A DNA stretch of 35,762 nucleotides from a virus, in the IMG/VR virus record IMGVR_UViG_3300010396_000075, positions 1 to 35,762 of that record, one strand, 5' to 3'. Position numbers and translations under genes: made by a program. The notes under the pieces were generated by a model. That model was given only the letters and a program-made list of their open reading frames with translations, was not told where the DNA came from and did not search any database. Shown piece by piece: positions 6,657 to 14,011 of the stretch (positions are counted from its first letter, which is position 1; each line of letters opens with the position of its first letter).

Positions 6657-6894
6657 GTATAATGGCATCCGTTATTTTGCAGTCGCGCAGCACAATTTGC
6701 GCGATGTATTCGTTGCTTACCGGGGAGCCGTCAGCTTCAACGACCGATTTATCGCCCGCGCAATCGACTATTCCGAATGTCTGGTTATCAAATGATTTTT
6801 CTGTACCACGATCAGTTCCGTTAAGCACAAACCAGTACGTTGTCGCCTCGTCTTGCCAGTTTTGATCTTTGCTGCTGAAAGTTGCTGTTGCCAT
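6649..6894 (-). CDS. Conserved small phage protein
   Basis: The protein has 81 residues starting MATATFSSKDQNWQDEATTYWF. The W-x-D-E-x-T-T-Y-W-F start and the later FGIVDCAG look like a compact beta-rich fold; I recognise similar uncharacterised phage proteins but no function. It has an excellent ribosome binding site (AAGGAGA) and its own consensus promoter at 6925-6952, so it should be expressed independently of the genes upstream of the 7005 terminator, for example in the lysogen. It probably shares its transcript with the RHH-like gene. Confidence 0.65.
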   Translation of the reverse strand: MATATFSSKDQNWQDEATTYWFVLNGTDRGTEKSFDNQTFGIVDCAGDKSVVEADGSPVSNEYIAQIVLRDCKITDAIIHG

Positions 6895-6924
6895 GATTTT
6901 CTCCTTTTCGTTGTTGATGTGACT

Positions 6925-6952
6925 ATTATATACACATATAATTAAGTGTCAA
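6925..6952 (-). promoter_or_regulatory. Consensus leftward promoter
   Basis: On the minus strand TTGACA (6952-6947) and TATAAT (6930-6925) are both perfect, separated by 16 nt. This is the strongest sigma-70-type promoter in the window and drives the two genes at 6894-6474. The sequence from the -10 to the start codon closely matches the leader of the 8997 gene. Confidence 0.85.
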
Positions 6953-7000
6953 GAGATTTATTACAAGAATGCAACAAGAATGGCTTGTTTCGAATAACTG

Positions 7001-7027
7001 AATTAAAAACGGGGATTTCTCCCCGTT
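7001..7027 (-). terminator. Intrinsic terminator of the leftward block
   Basis: An 8-bp perfect stem (7008-7015 with 7020-7027, loop TTTC) is followed in the leftward direction by TTTTTAATT (from the A-run at 7001-7009). It directly follows the stop of the 7030 gene and separates the two leftward transcription units. Confidence 0.85.
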
Positions 7028-7029
7028 GG

Positions 7030-7338
7030 TTATCCGTGATACCCGCAAGCGTCTGGATCCCCCCCATCAAGGATTTCGAAATCTTCCTTGATTTCCTTGC
7101 CGACCTCGTCATAAGTCGTCGTGACTTTGGAAACGTAGTGAAAGGCCATGCTTTCAGCTAAAGCTTCTTCCTGCGTTGTGTCCGGTTCATCGCCTCTGTC
7201 AGTGGTGGCACAACTCTCAGCCATTTCTTTGTAATCCGCATAAGCGGCCTCATAGCTGGCAAACGGGTTGATATTTCCGTTGCTTAAATCCCCGCTCCAA
7301 AATTGGATAATTGTTCTATTGGCTAATTCTTTGTTCAT
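7030..7338 (-). CDS. Hypothetical protein
   Basis: The protein has 102 residues and is strongly acidic (TTDRGDEPDTTQEEALAES, EVGKEIKEDFEILDGGDPD). I chose ATG 7338 because AAGGAG lies 7 nt upstream; the ATG at 7344 would be only one base from that site. The N-terminal part (FASYEAAYADYKEMAESC) may form a helix. No family is recognised. It is the last gene before the terminator at 7001-7027. Confidence 0.6.
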   Translation of the reverse strand: MNKELANRTIIQFWSGDLSNGNINPFASYEAAYADYKEMAESCATTDRGDEPDTTQEEALAESMAFHYVSKVTTTYDEVGKEIKEDFEILDGGDPDACGYHG

Positions 7339-7385
7339 TTTCATTCTCCTTGGTGGAATTTTTTAGGGTTGTAATTCTGACTTTT

Positions 7386-7553
7386 CTATCGAATGTAGAG
7401 AAAAGTAACGAGGCTAATCCAGTAAACAAAAGAGAAGGCGAATCCAAGAACCGGGATACGTCCAAAGCGATCGTAATCCGGCAGTGTGGCAAAGGCGGCG
7501 ATGGTTACGAAAAACATTAAAATAATTATCCATTTGCTAAACAAAATATCCAT
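7386..7553 (-). CDS. Small two-helix membrane protein
   Basis: The protein has 55 residues. Residues about 7-24 (KWIIILMFFVTIAAFATL) and 35-53 (VLGFAFSFVYWISLVTFL) are hydrophobic, joined by a short charged loop (PDYDRFGRIP), so a two-span inner-membrane hairpin is expected. An AGAGAG sequence precedes the ATG, and the gene begins 10 nt after the HTH gene's stop. Small membrane proteins like this in prophage accessory operons can act in superinfection exclusion or as toxins, but nothing here decides between these. Confidence 0.6.
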   Translation of the reverse strand: MDILFSKWIIILMFFVTIAAFATLPDYDRFGRIPVLGFAFSFVYWISLVTFLYIR

Positions 7554-7563
7554 GATTTTCTCT

Positions 7564-7740
7564 CTATTTCTTTGTCTTCAGGTTAAAAAGTTCCCACTTT
7601 GTGGGGTGCATATTCCGCTGGCCAGATTCCCAATATTGCCAGGCACGAATATCGACATATACCAGGCCGGCGGCTTCGGGTTGAGTGAGACCTGCTGCAA
7701 GCCGGGCCGCTTTGATTTCTTCGGGGGTTGGAGAGTTCAT
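7564..7740 (-). CDS. Small HTH (XRE-type) protein
   Basis: The protein has 58 residues from ATG 7740, which overlaps the upstream stop (ATGA). TPEEIKAARLAAGLTQPEAA is the first two helices of an XRE domain, followed by the recognition helix region (YVDIRAWQYWESGQRNM) and WELFNLK. This single-domain pattern (Q-W-E-x-G-x-R-x-M) is common in mobile elements. It is a third HTH protein in the window, beside the repressor and Cro-like genes, and may regulate the leftward block itself. An in-frame ATG at 7773 exists but would overlap the upstream gene by 37 nt. Confidence 0.7.
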   Translation of the reverse strand: MNSPTPEEIKAARLAAGLTQPEAAGLVYVDIRAWQYWESGQRNMHPTKWELFNLKTKK

Positions 7741-7964
7741 TTCGGCTTCCCGTCTTCTGGCTCTGTGTTCCACACCGCGCGGTACTCTGCGCTCAACCTG
7801 TCGTATTCTGCACCTAAAAACTTTATCCTAGCGTTCCGTTCTTCCGTCCAGCTTGATGGAAAATTGCTGTGTTGTTTCCAAGACAGACCATCCATTTCCT
7901 TGTAGACAGCTCGTTGCCGGGATGCAGTCTCTTCACTTTTTGCTACTTTTTCTCCGAATTCCAT
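7737..7964 (-). CDS. Hypothetical charged protein
   Basis: The protein has 75 residues, starting MEFGEKVAKSEETASRQRA and ending EPEDGKPK. It is charged and probably helical, including AEYDRLSAEYRAVW, which may form a coiled coil. The ribosome binding site and spacer are identical to those of the 8997 gene (AAGGAGAAACAAA before ATG). No family is recognised. Its stop overlaps the HTH gene's start, so the two are likely translationally coupled; an HTH gene coupled to a small charged gene recalls toxin-antitoxin-like pairs, but there is no sequence support for that. Confidence 0.6.
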   Translation of the reverse strand: MEFGEKVAKSEETASRQRAVYKEMDGLSWKQHSNFPSSWTEERNARIKFLGAEYDRLSAEYRAVWNTEPEDGKPK

Positions 7965-7987
7965 TTTGTTTCTCCTTGTCTGTACGG

Positions 7988-8134
7988 TTACAACATCACT
8001 ATTACATGCGTTGCCCTGCTCACGATCATGTAATATTTTCTGTCAATTTCGGCCATTACTTCCTTGAAATTCCATGCTGTAATGGTGAGGATTGTCCGGC
8101 CAGTGAATCTATTTTTAATTGCCCAAGTGTTCAT
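7988..8134 (-). CDS. Very small hypothetical protein
   Basis: This is a 48-residue frame starting MNTWAIKNRFTGRTILTITAW and ending HVIVML. AGGAG lies 7 nt before the ATG, and spacing to its neighbours (15 nt upstream, 23 nt downstream) fits the leftward operon. It is basic in the middle (EIDRKYYMIVSRATH). The coding call rests on position, ribosome binding site and fit, since the frame is short; no family is recognised. Confidence 0.5.
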   Translation of the reverse strand: MNTWAIKNRFTGRTILTITAWNFKEVMAEIDRKYYMIVSRATHVIVML

Positions 8135-8149
8135 GATGGTTTCTCCTGA

Positions 8150-8326
8150 TTAAGCAAAGTTGAGAATGCCGCGGGGAAGGCCGTCAACAGTGATGATTTT
8201 CAATTCGAATATGTCGGCTATTTCTTCGGGTAGCGGAAGGTTTTCGAGGACGCACTTAACGAAAACGGAATCAAAATCTCTTATGTCGTATCCGGTATTG
8301 TTGGTAAAAATAATGCGGTTGTTCAT
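8150..8326 (-). CDS. Very small hypothetical protein
   Basis: This is a 58-residue frame starting MNNRIIFTNNTGYDIRDF and ending TVDGLPRGILNFA. CAGGAGAG lies 6 nt before the ATG. It sits in the leftward operon, 15 nt ahead of the next small gene. The alternation of short hydrophobic and charged segments (VFVKCVLENLPLPEEIADIF) suggests a folded domain, but I recognise no family. Confidence 0.55.
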   Translation of the reverse strand: MNNRIIFTNNTGYDIRDFDSVFVKCVLENLPLPEEIADIFELKIITVDGLPRGILNFA

Positions 8327-8361
8327 GGTGTCTCTCCTGTTGGTTATTTAATCCGTCCACT

Positions 8362-8381
8362 CATGCCCGGTGAAGGGCATG
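8362..8381. other. Intergenic hairpin in leftward operon
   Basis: A perfect 7-bp stem (CATGCCC at 8362-8368 with GGGCATG at 8375-8381) with a six-base loop lies between the LPD29 gene and the next small gene. No T-run follows in either direction, so it is not a standard terminator; it may adjust mRNA stability or coupling between the first gene and the rest of the operon. Confidence 0.4.
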
Positions 8382-8391
8382 GATTGAGGGA

Positions 8392-8997
8392 CTAATCTAT
8401 GAATTCTTTGTTTGCCGTTTTATTGATGCAGTCATATTGACGCGCAAACCTGTAAATTTGTACTTGAGCATCAGCATCGCCTGGGTACCCACCTTGCACC
8501 ACCATGACGCAACGGGCGTTTCCTGATCTGTAGTCTTCAACTGTCACTTTTTCTGCAGCAGGGCTGAATTTCTTCCATACGTGATCAATTGCGATTTGCA
8601 CCAATTCCGGGGAAAAGTCACGATTTGAAAATATATATTTCGCGCTGCCGAACGCATCAACCCATGCATGATCTTGGCGATAGTTATAGCAGTCTGTCAT
8701 TCCGTCGAAGCTGCCCGCGTCGTAGCGATTTATTATTTCATCTACTTGTGCGTTGGTCGGGCCGTCTGTCCACCCCACATTGATGGAGTTGCCACCTGAA
8801 TAGCGGCTGGTCTTGACGGTAAACTTGATACCGGGGAATGCGGCTTTCAGTTCAATTCTCATATTCTTTGCTGCCGTTATTAGCGAGCTGCTGTCTTCTG
8901 AAGCGGCTACCAAGTGCGGAAATGCTTGTTTCAGTGCGTTAGCTGCAAACCTACGGGCGGCTTGTTTGGCTTCGTAGTCGGATGTATTGAAGTTCAT
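8392..8997 (-). CDS. LPD29 domain protein
   Basis: The protein has 201 residues. Residues about 40-125 (AKNMRIELKAAFPGIKFTV, SGGNSINVGWTDGPT, YNYRQDHAW, KYIFSNRDFS) match my recollection of LPD29, a large-polyvalent-protein-associated domain seen in phage and plasmid proteins. In larger proteins LPD domains accompany restriction or anti-restriction and DNA-handling modules; here the domain is nearly alone. It is the first gene after the 9046-9019 promoter, with AAGGAGAAACAAA before the ATG. A role in counter-defence is possible but is inference. Confidence 0.7.
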   Translation of the reverse strand: MNFNTSDYEAKQAARRFAANALKQAFPHLVAASEDSSSLITAAKNMRIELKAAFPGIKFTVKTSRYSGGNSINVGWTDGPTNAQVDEIINRYDAGSFDGMTDCYNYRQDHAWVDAFGSAKYIFSNRDFSPELVQIAIDHVWKKFSPAAEKVTVEDYRSGNARCVMVVQGGYPGDADAQVQIYRFARQYDCINKTANKEFID

Positions 8998-9022
8998 TTT
9001 GTTTCTCCTTTTCGTTGGTTGA

Positions 9023-9058
9023 TGGTGTAACTATGCCGAACTTTGTTCAGGTTGTCAA
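9023..9058 (-). promoter_or_regulatory. Leftward promoter of accessory block
   Basis: On the minus strand a perfect TTGACA is followed after 17 nt by CATAGT (four of six). The leader that follows (ATCAACCAACGAAAAGGAG) is nearly the same as that of the promoter at 6925-6952. This promoter should drive 8997 down to the terminator at 7001-7027. Confidence 0.7.
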
Positions 9059-9098
9059 GAGGGAAACGTAACAATACGTAATATATTTTCATAACCTA

Positions 9099-9125
9099 TT
9101 GATTTTTACGGGGAGCATGTATAGA
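9099..9125 (+). promoter_or_regulatory. Possible late promoter
   Basis: TTGATT (9099-9104) and TATAGA (9120-9125) face rightward, but the 15-nt spacing is short, so this call is weak. Upstream there are two ACGTAA repeats exactly 10 bp apart (9066, 9076). The promoter would start transcription near 9132, followed about 40 nt later by the terminator at 9169-9192: the arrangement of a Q-type late promoter. Confidence 0.35.
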
Positions 9126-9168
9126 GTTACGTTCACAAATTCGAGTTTTGCCCTCCAAACAATCTATC

Positions 9169-9192
9169 AACCCGCCAACAGCGGGTTTTTTT
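9169..9192 (+). terminator. Intrinsic terminator before the late genes
   Basis: The stem AACCCGC / GCGGGTT (9169-9175, 9181-9187) with loop CAACA is followed by a run of T to 9192. The ATG of the first late gene (9193) starts on the very next base, so unmodified polymerase should stop before the late operon. Confidence 0.85.
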
Positions 9193-9594
9193 ATGCCCAT
9201 TTTCGCCCTTATCGCCATCATTCTTGGTTCTTTGGCTGTTGGTTTCGGCTCGGGCTGGGGTGTAAAGGGCTGGAAAGATGGCGCGACCGTGGCGCAAGTC
9301 AAATCACAAAAAGCGGCGGTTGAATCAAGAAATGCGGAGCTGCAAACAGCAAATACCGGCTGTGCTACCGATATTGAAGGAGTTAAAAAAGGTGTTGCTG
9401 TAGTCGTGGCTCACGTCGAGGAACGCGAGAAGGCGGCATCTGAGGCCATGAAAGCGGCGGATTTGACCATAACTCAACACAAGGTCAGGGCGGCGACTAT
9501 CAAGAAACTCCCAACAATCGCAGAGAGCCCGGCTGCTCAATGTGCTGCGATTATTCGGGAGCAAATTGATTATGTTCGGGAGCGGAAACAGTGA
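9193..9594 (+). CDS. Rz-like inner-membrane spanin candidate
   Basis: The protein has 133 residues from ATG 9193; an in-frame ATG at 9148 would lie across the terminator stem. Residues 2-22 (PIFALIAIILGSLAVGFGSG) form one N-terminal membrane span, followed by a long helical, probably coiled-coil periplasmic part (AQVKSQKAAVESRNAELQT, EEREKAASEAMKAADL) and a C-terminal CAAIIREQIDYVRERK. This is the layout of i-spanin (Rz), which bridges inner and outer membrane in the last step of lysis. A lipoprotein gene lies two genes downstream. No strong ribosome binding site is visible because the T-run abuts the ATG. Confidence 0.6.
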   Translation: MPIFALIAIILGSLAVGFGSGWGVKGWKDGATVAQVKSQKAAVESRNAELQTANTGCATDIEGVKKGVAVVVAHVEEREKAASEAMKAADLTITQHKVRAATIKKLPTIAESPAAQCAAIIREQIDYVRERKQ

Positions 9595-9761
9595 AAGAGT
9601 TCTTTATATTCATTGATGACGACGCGACGGAAGATCAGATTAAATCCATAGCTGCTGAGATTTTTATTTTGTCTCCGCTCGTTGTTGGCGTCTATCGGCC
9701 CAAACAGGCGGAGCATATTGAGGACCGTATTACCCACGACGCGCCAGGTGCAACGCAATGA
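9591..9761 (+). CDS. Small hypothetical protein between spanin-like genes
   Basis: This 56-residue frame begins at GTG 9591 overlapping the upstream TGA, with GGGAGCGGA upstream, and ends at 9761 overlapping the next ATG (ATGA). It starts MKEFFIFIDDDATEDQI and continues with a hydrophobic stretch (IAAEIFILSPLVVGVY), then a charged tail. It looks like a small alpha/beta protein rather than a membrane protein; the family is not recognised. The tight overlaps on both sides support that it is real. Confidence 0.6.
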   Translation: MKEFFIFIDDDATEDQIKSIAAEIFILSPLVVGVYRPKQAEHIEDRITHDAPGATQ

Positions 9762-10045
9762 GTAACGTCCTGCTGTACTTGGTTATCATGCTGTTGATTG
9801 TGGCTAATATTTCCGGCTGCACCACCAGGCCACCCATCATTGTTACAAAAACCATCGACAGACCTGTGCCTGTTTTCTGTGAGGTCAGGGCGCCTGCTGA
9901 ATGCAAGGATGCTTACGCGGTTGATCGAGTGTCAACGACTGATGATCCGGTGACTATTAATCGAGCATTCAGGCAGGAAATTGAAGAGCGGTGGGCGTGC
10001 GAGATTAAATTACGGGCAGCTTTGAAAGGGTGCAATACAAAGTAA
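9758..10045 (+). CDS. Rz1-like outer-membrane lipoprotein (o-spanin candidate)
   Basis: The protein has 95 residues. A hydrophobic signal (LLYLVIMLLIVAN) ends in the lipobox ISGC, so Cys 21 would be lipid-modified, followed by TTRPPIIVTKTIDRPVPVFC and a helical C-terminus (IEERWACEIKLRAALKGC). This fits an o-spanin-type lipoprotein paired with the Rz-like gene at 9193. In lambda Rz1 is nested inside Rz; here it is separate, which is common in phages of betaproteobacteria. The stop overlaps the terminase start (TAATG). Confidence 0.65.
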   Translation: MSNVLLYLVIMLLIVANISGCTTRPPIIVTKTIDRPVPVFCEVRAPAECKDAYAVDRVSTTDDPVTINRAFRQEIEERWACEIKLRAALKGCNTK

Positions 10046-10491
10046 TGGCACGTCCAACAATCAAAACCAAGAAGCTGTGCGAAGCGATATGTGAAGGCAT
10101 CGCGCTCGGCAAATCATCTCGTGCTGTTTGTGCTGGAGCAGGAATAAGCGATCGTGTTTTATGGAACTGGCTAGCGCAAGACGAGGAATTCATGCAGCAA
10201 TACGCGCGCGCGAAAGAGAAGTGCGCCGATTACTACGCTGAAGAAATTGTTGAAATTGCTGATGATGGCGCCAACGACAAATACATTGATGAGTGGGGCA
10301 AAGAAGTTGTCGATAATGAAGCAATTCAACGCTCGCGACTCCGGGTTGACGCTCGCAAATGGTACGCATCGAAACTTGCCCCTAAAAAGTACGGCGACCG
10401 CATCACAAACGAACACGAAGGCGGAGATCCAAGTAAGCCAATCAGCCACAATATCCAAGTGTCATTTGTAGCCTCAAACCCTCAAAAATAG
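10045..10491 (+). CDS. terS: Terminase small subunit
   Basis: The protein has 148 residues from ATG 10045, whose A is also the last base of the upstream TAA. The N-terminus has the TerS helix-turn-helix pattern (CEAICEGIALGKSSRAVCAGAGI, then SDRVLWNWLAQDEEF), followed by YARAKEKCADYYAEEI and RLRVDARKWYASKLAPKKYGDR, typical of the small subunit next to PBSX-type large terminases. It recognises the packaging start site and loads TerL. Confidence 0.85.
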   Translation: MARPTIKTKKLCEAICEGIALGKSSRAVCAGAGISDRVLWNWLAQDEEFMQQYARAKEKCADYYAEEIVEIADDGANDKYIDEWGKEVVDNEAIQRSRLRVDARKWYASKLAPKKYGDRITNEHEGGDPSKPISHNIQVSFVASNPQK

Positions 10492-10562
10492 CGTAATTGC
10501 CTAATTATTATGCGATTAAAACGCGATATAAGCGATTTAAAATTGGTGGTCAAGGGGTAAGT

Positions 10563-11834
10563 ATGGGTGCCCCTGAATTTATACAACGCACAGCGGAATT
10601 CCCCGAAAAACTGCAATTCTTGTTCGAGCCGCACCGATACAAGATTGCTTACGGTGGGCGGGGCGGTGCCAAGTCCTGGGGAGTTGCAAGAGCATTGTTG
10701 ATCCAAGGTGCGGCTACTCCGCTGCGGATACTGTGCGCTCGTGAGTTCCAGAACTCTATTGCAGACTCAGTACACCATCTGTTGCAGTCTCAAATCACAT
10801 CGATGGGCCTGGATCATTTCTACGAGATCGAGAAGGCCGCGATTTACGGCAGGAACGGGACACAGATTTTCTTCGCCGGCATCCGAAACAACATCTCGAA
10901 GATCAAATCATTCGAAGCCGTCGACCGGGTGTGGATCGAGGAAGCGCAAAACGTAAGTAAATCGAGCTGGGAAACACTGATCCCCACGATTCGTAAGGAC
11001 GGCTCGGAAATCTGGGCGACATATAACCCTGAACTGGAAAGCGACGAAACGCATCAACGTTTCGTGATTAATACTCCTGACGACGCGGCGGTCGTCAAGG
11101 TCAACTGGAGCGATAACCCCTGGTTTCCCGAAGTCCTGGCGAAAGAACGGGATGCTCTAAAGGCACGTGATCCAGACGCATACCAGAATATTTGGGAAGG
11201 GAACTGCCGCACCAGCCTGGAAGGCGCAATCTACGCCAAGGAATTGAGGGCAGCACAGGAAGAAAAGCGTGTTCTGAACGTGCCATACGATGCCTTGAAG
11301 CCAGTCCATACGTTTTGGGATCTCGGATGGGCGGACAATACCAGCATATGGTTTACGCAATCGGTCAACAACGAACTGAGGCTGATTGACTACTACAGCA
11401 ACAGCCAGGAATCGATACAGCACTACATCGCAGTGCTGCAAAACAGGGGATACCTCTATGGCACGGACTGGCTGCCGCACGATGCAAAAGCCAAAACACT
11501 GGCCACGGGTCGCAGCATCGAGGAAATCATGCTGGGGCATGGCCGTAAAGTCCAGATCGTTCCCAACCTATCCGTTATCGACGGCATCAACGCAGCGCGA
11601 ACTATTTTTAACCGATGCTATTTCGATGAGCGCAAATGCAGTGAAGGTCTACAAAACTTGAGACACTATCGATATGAAGTGGACCCGGAAAGCAAACAAT
11701 TCTCCGGCCGGCCATTGCATGATCACCATAGCCATGCTGCGGACGCCTTCCGGTACTTCGCCGTGGCAGTCGAGGAAGACCGCCCGGCTGCCAGCGCACG
11801 CGGGATCAAAATGAGTGGATGGCGCGCAGCATGA
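10563..11834 (+). CDS. terL: Terminase large subunit (PBSX type)
   Basis: The protein has 423 residues from ATG 10563 with AAGGGG upstream; a TTG at 10497 would extend it by 22 residues but has no support. The N-terminal ATPase shows Walker A (YGGRGGAKSW) and Walker B (DRVWIEEAQ); the C-terminal nuclease shows the first acidic site in TFWDLGWADN and a late HHSHAADAFRYF motif. It pumps DNA into the prohead and makes the packaging cuts. The length and motifs fit the PBSX-like TerL family. The stop overlaps the portal start. Confidence 0.95.
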   Translation: MGAPEFIQRTAEFPEKLQFLFEPHRYKIAYGGRGGAKSWGVARALLIQGAATPLRILCAREFQNSIADSVHHLLQSQITSMGLDHFYEIEKAAIYGRNGTQIFFAGIRNNISKIKSFEAVDRVWIEEAQNVSKSSWETLIPTIRKDGSEIWATYNPELESDETHQRFVINTPDDAAVVKVNWSDNPWFPEVLAKERDALKARDPDAYQNIWEGNCRTSLEGAIYAKELRAAQEEKRVLNVPYDALKPVHTFWDLGWADNTSIWFTQSVNNELRLIDYYSNSQESIQHYIAVLQNRGYLYGTDWLPHDAKAKTLATGRSIEEIMLGHGRKVQIVPNLSVIDGINAARTIFNRCYFDERKCSEGLQNLRHYRYEVDPESKQFSGRPLHDHHSHAADAFRYFAVAVEEDRPAASARGIKMSGWRAA

Positions 11835-14011
11835 TCGATACCCCCAACAGTCTGCAATCCGAGCCCATAACAAAGGACATAACCTTCGAGGCCTATCAAA
11901 AAATCTGCCGGGATATTCGCCACCAGCCAAAGTGGAGGCTTGAGAGCGATAAAGACGCGGATTACTATGATGGCGCGCAGATCAGCCACGAAGTCGCGGT
12001 ACGACTCAAAGACGCCGGGATCCCGGAACAGGACTCGAATCTGATCAAGCCGACCATCAATGCTGTGCTGGGAATCGAAGCGCGAAGCCGGACAGACTAC
12101 AAAATCACGTCTGACGACGAGCAGCAGGACGAAATAGCCGAAGCTCTCTCCGCGATGATCAAGGAAATGGAGACCGAATCCAGGGCTGACCGGGCCATGA
12201 GCGATGCTTACTCATCAATGATCCGTGCAGGCGTAGGATGGGTTGAGGTATCCAGGGCATATAACCCGCTGGATTATCCATACCGCGTGCGCGAGGTCCA
12301 CCGGAATGAAATATTTTGGGACTGGACCGCACGAGAGCCGGATTTATCCGATGCGCGCTACCTTCGCAGGGACAAATGGCTGGACCGGCAGAACGCAATC
12401 TCCATGTTTCCCCAGGAAAAGGCGCTGATCGAGAATGCTTGGTCCGGTTGGAATACGATTGATGTATACGACGGCAACGACACGCGCATGTGCCGCGCAT
12501 TTGAGGATGATGAGCGCTGGTCTCAAATGGATGAGGATTATCTGAACCGCTCATCCGGCATGGTCAAATTGTCTGAGCTTTGGTACAGACATTGGGAATT
12601 CGCACCGGTGCTGATGCTACCGAACGGTAGGGCGGTTGAGTATGACCAGGACAACGCATTGCACGTTATCGCCGTAGCGCGTGGCGTGGTACAGGTGCAA
12701 AAGTCACTGTTGCCTCGTGTTCGTGTCGCAATCTGGCTCGGACCCCATAAACTGATGGACGAGCCAACACCGCTACCGCACGGGAACTTCCCCTACGTTC
12801 CCTTCTGGTGTTTCCGGAAGGACCGTAGCCGGACACCTTACGGCCTGATACGGGATATGCGCGGCCCTCAGAATCAGATCATCGACTTGGACATACTGCT
12901 TTATGAAGTACTCAACAGCAAGCGAGTTGAAGTCGATAATGATGCGCTCGATCTTTCGCAGAATAGCTATCAGGAAGTCGCGCAGAACATCGCCTCGCCA
13001 CGGTCGATGACCATCTTAAACGCACAACGACGCAATGCTGATGGATTCCGGGTGACCATCGATAATGCCCTGGCGGCTCAAGTCTACCAACTGGTACAAG
13101 AGCGCCAGACTCGGATCGAATCGGTAAGCGGCGTCTACCGGGCGATGCTTGGGAACAGCACAGATGGTAAATCAGGTGTGGCCATCAGCAATCTTGTCGA
13201 ACAGGGATCCACGGTCCTGGCCGAGCCCAATGACAACTTCAGGTATGCGCGGCGCCTGGTGGGAGAGATGCTCACCAGTTTCGTCAAAAATGATTTGCTT
13301 GGCAAGCCGACACAAGTCTCGGTACAGCGCGGGACAAAGAAGCAGGTTATTTACATCAATCGCGAAGTAATGACACCGCAGGGCAAGGTGGTACAAAACG
13401 ATATTGCCTCGGCGCAGGTCAAGGTTGTGCTTGAGGATATACCGGCTACACCGAGCTTCCGTGCCCAACAATTCCAAGCATTCAGCCAGGTAATGCAGTT
13501 TGCTCCGCCAGCGTATCAAGCTGTTCTGTACCCGGCGCTGGTAGATCTGTCCGATCTGCCAAACCGACATGCAATAGCCGAGCAGCTGCGGAAAGTGGGT
13601 AACGTGCCGGACCTTATCACCACGCCGGAACAAGAGGCAGCCGAGCAGCAGCAGGCACAGATGCAGCAGCAATTGCAGCTTAAAACGATACAGCTCGAAC
13701 TCGCACTGAAAGAGGCACAGGTAGCGAAACTTCAAGCCGAAGCGGCTAAAGTGGGCATGGACGCTCAGGCCGAGCAGCAAAATATCACGCTTCAGGCACA
13801 GATTGAAACGCTCAAGGCGCAAGTAGCGCACGCAGAACTGGCAATGAAGAGCAAGGCGCTGGATCTTCAGGCCGTCAAGATTCGTGCTGACGCGACGATA
13901 AACGCCGAGAAAGTTTCCATCGCAGAGCGTGCGCAGGCACTTGATGAGAAAACGGCAGCGGCTGTGCTGGCTAATCCGGCTACTCAAGACACTAATCAAA
14001 CGAGGTCGTAA
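11831..14011 (+). CDS. P22-like portal protein
   Basis: The protein has 726 residues from ATG 11831 (ATGA overlap; ATG 11819 is an alternative), close to the 725 of P22 gp1. The N-terminal EAYQKICRDIRHQPKWRLESDKDADYYDG, then GIEARSRTDYKI and the WVEVSRAYNPLDYPYRV region are typical of P22-type portals. The last 170 residues are a Gln/Ala/Lys-rich coiled coil (QQQAQMQQQLQLKTIQLELA) like the P22 portal barrel. It forms the ring through which DNA enters and leaves the capsid. Confidence 0.9.
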   Translation: MIDTPNSLQSEPITKDITFEAYQKICRDIRHQPKWRLESDKDADYYDGAQISHEVAVRLKDAGIPEQDSNLIKPTINAVLGIEARSRTDYKITSDDEQQDEIAEALSAMIKEMETESRADRAMSDAYSSMIRAGVGWVEVSRAYNPLDYPYRVREVHRNEIFWDWTAREPDLSDARYLRRDKWLDRQNAISMFPQEKALIENAWSGWNTIDVYDGNDTRMCRAFEDDERWSQMDEDYLNRSSGMVKLSELWYRHWEFAPVLMLPNGRAVEYDQDNALHVIAVARGVVQVQKSLLPRVRVAIWLGPHKLMDEPTPLPHGNFPYVPFWCFRKDRSRTPYGLIRDMRGPQNQIIDLDILLYEVLNSKRVEVDNDALDLSQNSYQEVAQNIASPRSMTILNAQRRNADGFRVTIDNALAAQVYQLVQERQTRIESVSGVYRAMLGNSTDGKSGVAISNLVEQGSTVLAEPNDNFRYARRLVGEMLTSFVKNDLLGKPTQVSVQRGTKKQVIYINREVMTPQGKVVQNDIASAQVKVVLEDIPATPSFRAQQFQAFSQVMQFAPPAYQAVLYPALVDLSDLPNRHAIAEQLRKVGNVPDLITTPEQEAAEQQQAQMQQQLQLKTIQLELALKEAQVAKLQAEAAKVGMDAQAEQQNITLQAQIETLKAQVAHAELAMKSKALDLQAVKIRADATINAEKVSIAERAQALDEKTAAAVLANPATQDTNQTRS

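Noticed and set aside
7564-7964. Toxin-antitoxin pair
   Set aside because: A small HTH gene coupled to a charged 75-aa gene has the right layout, but the partner shows no known toxin motif (RelE, HigB, HipA or similar).
10497-10562. TerL start at TTG 10497
   Set aside because: No ribosome binding site; the added 22 residues lack terminase character; ATG 10563 has AAGGGG upstream.
13172-13999. Long open frame (275 codons) on the minus strand
   Set aside because: It lies wholly inside the portal gene, opposite its Gln/Ala-rich coiled-coil segment; that codon bias leaves the other strand open. No ribosome binding site or separate family pattern is seen.
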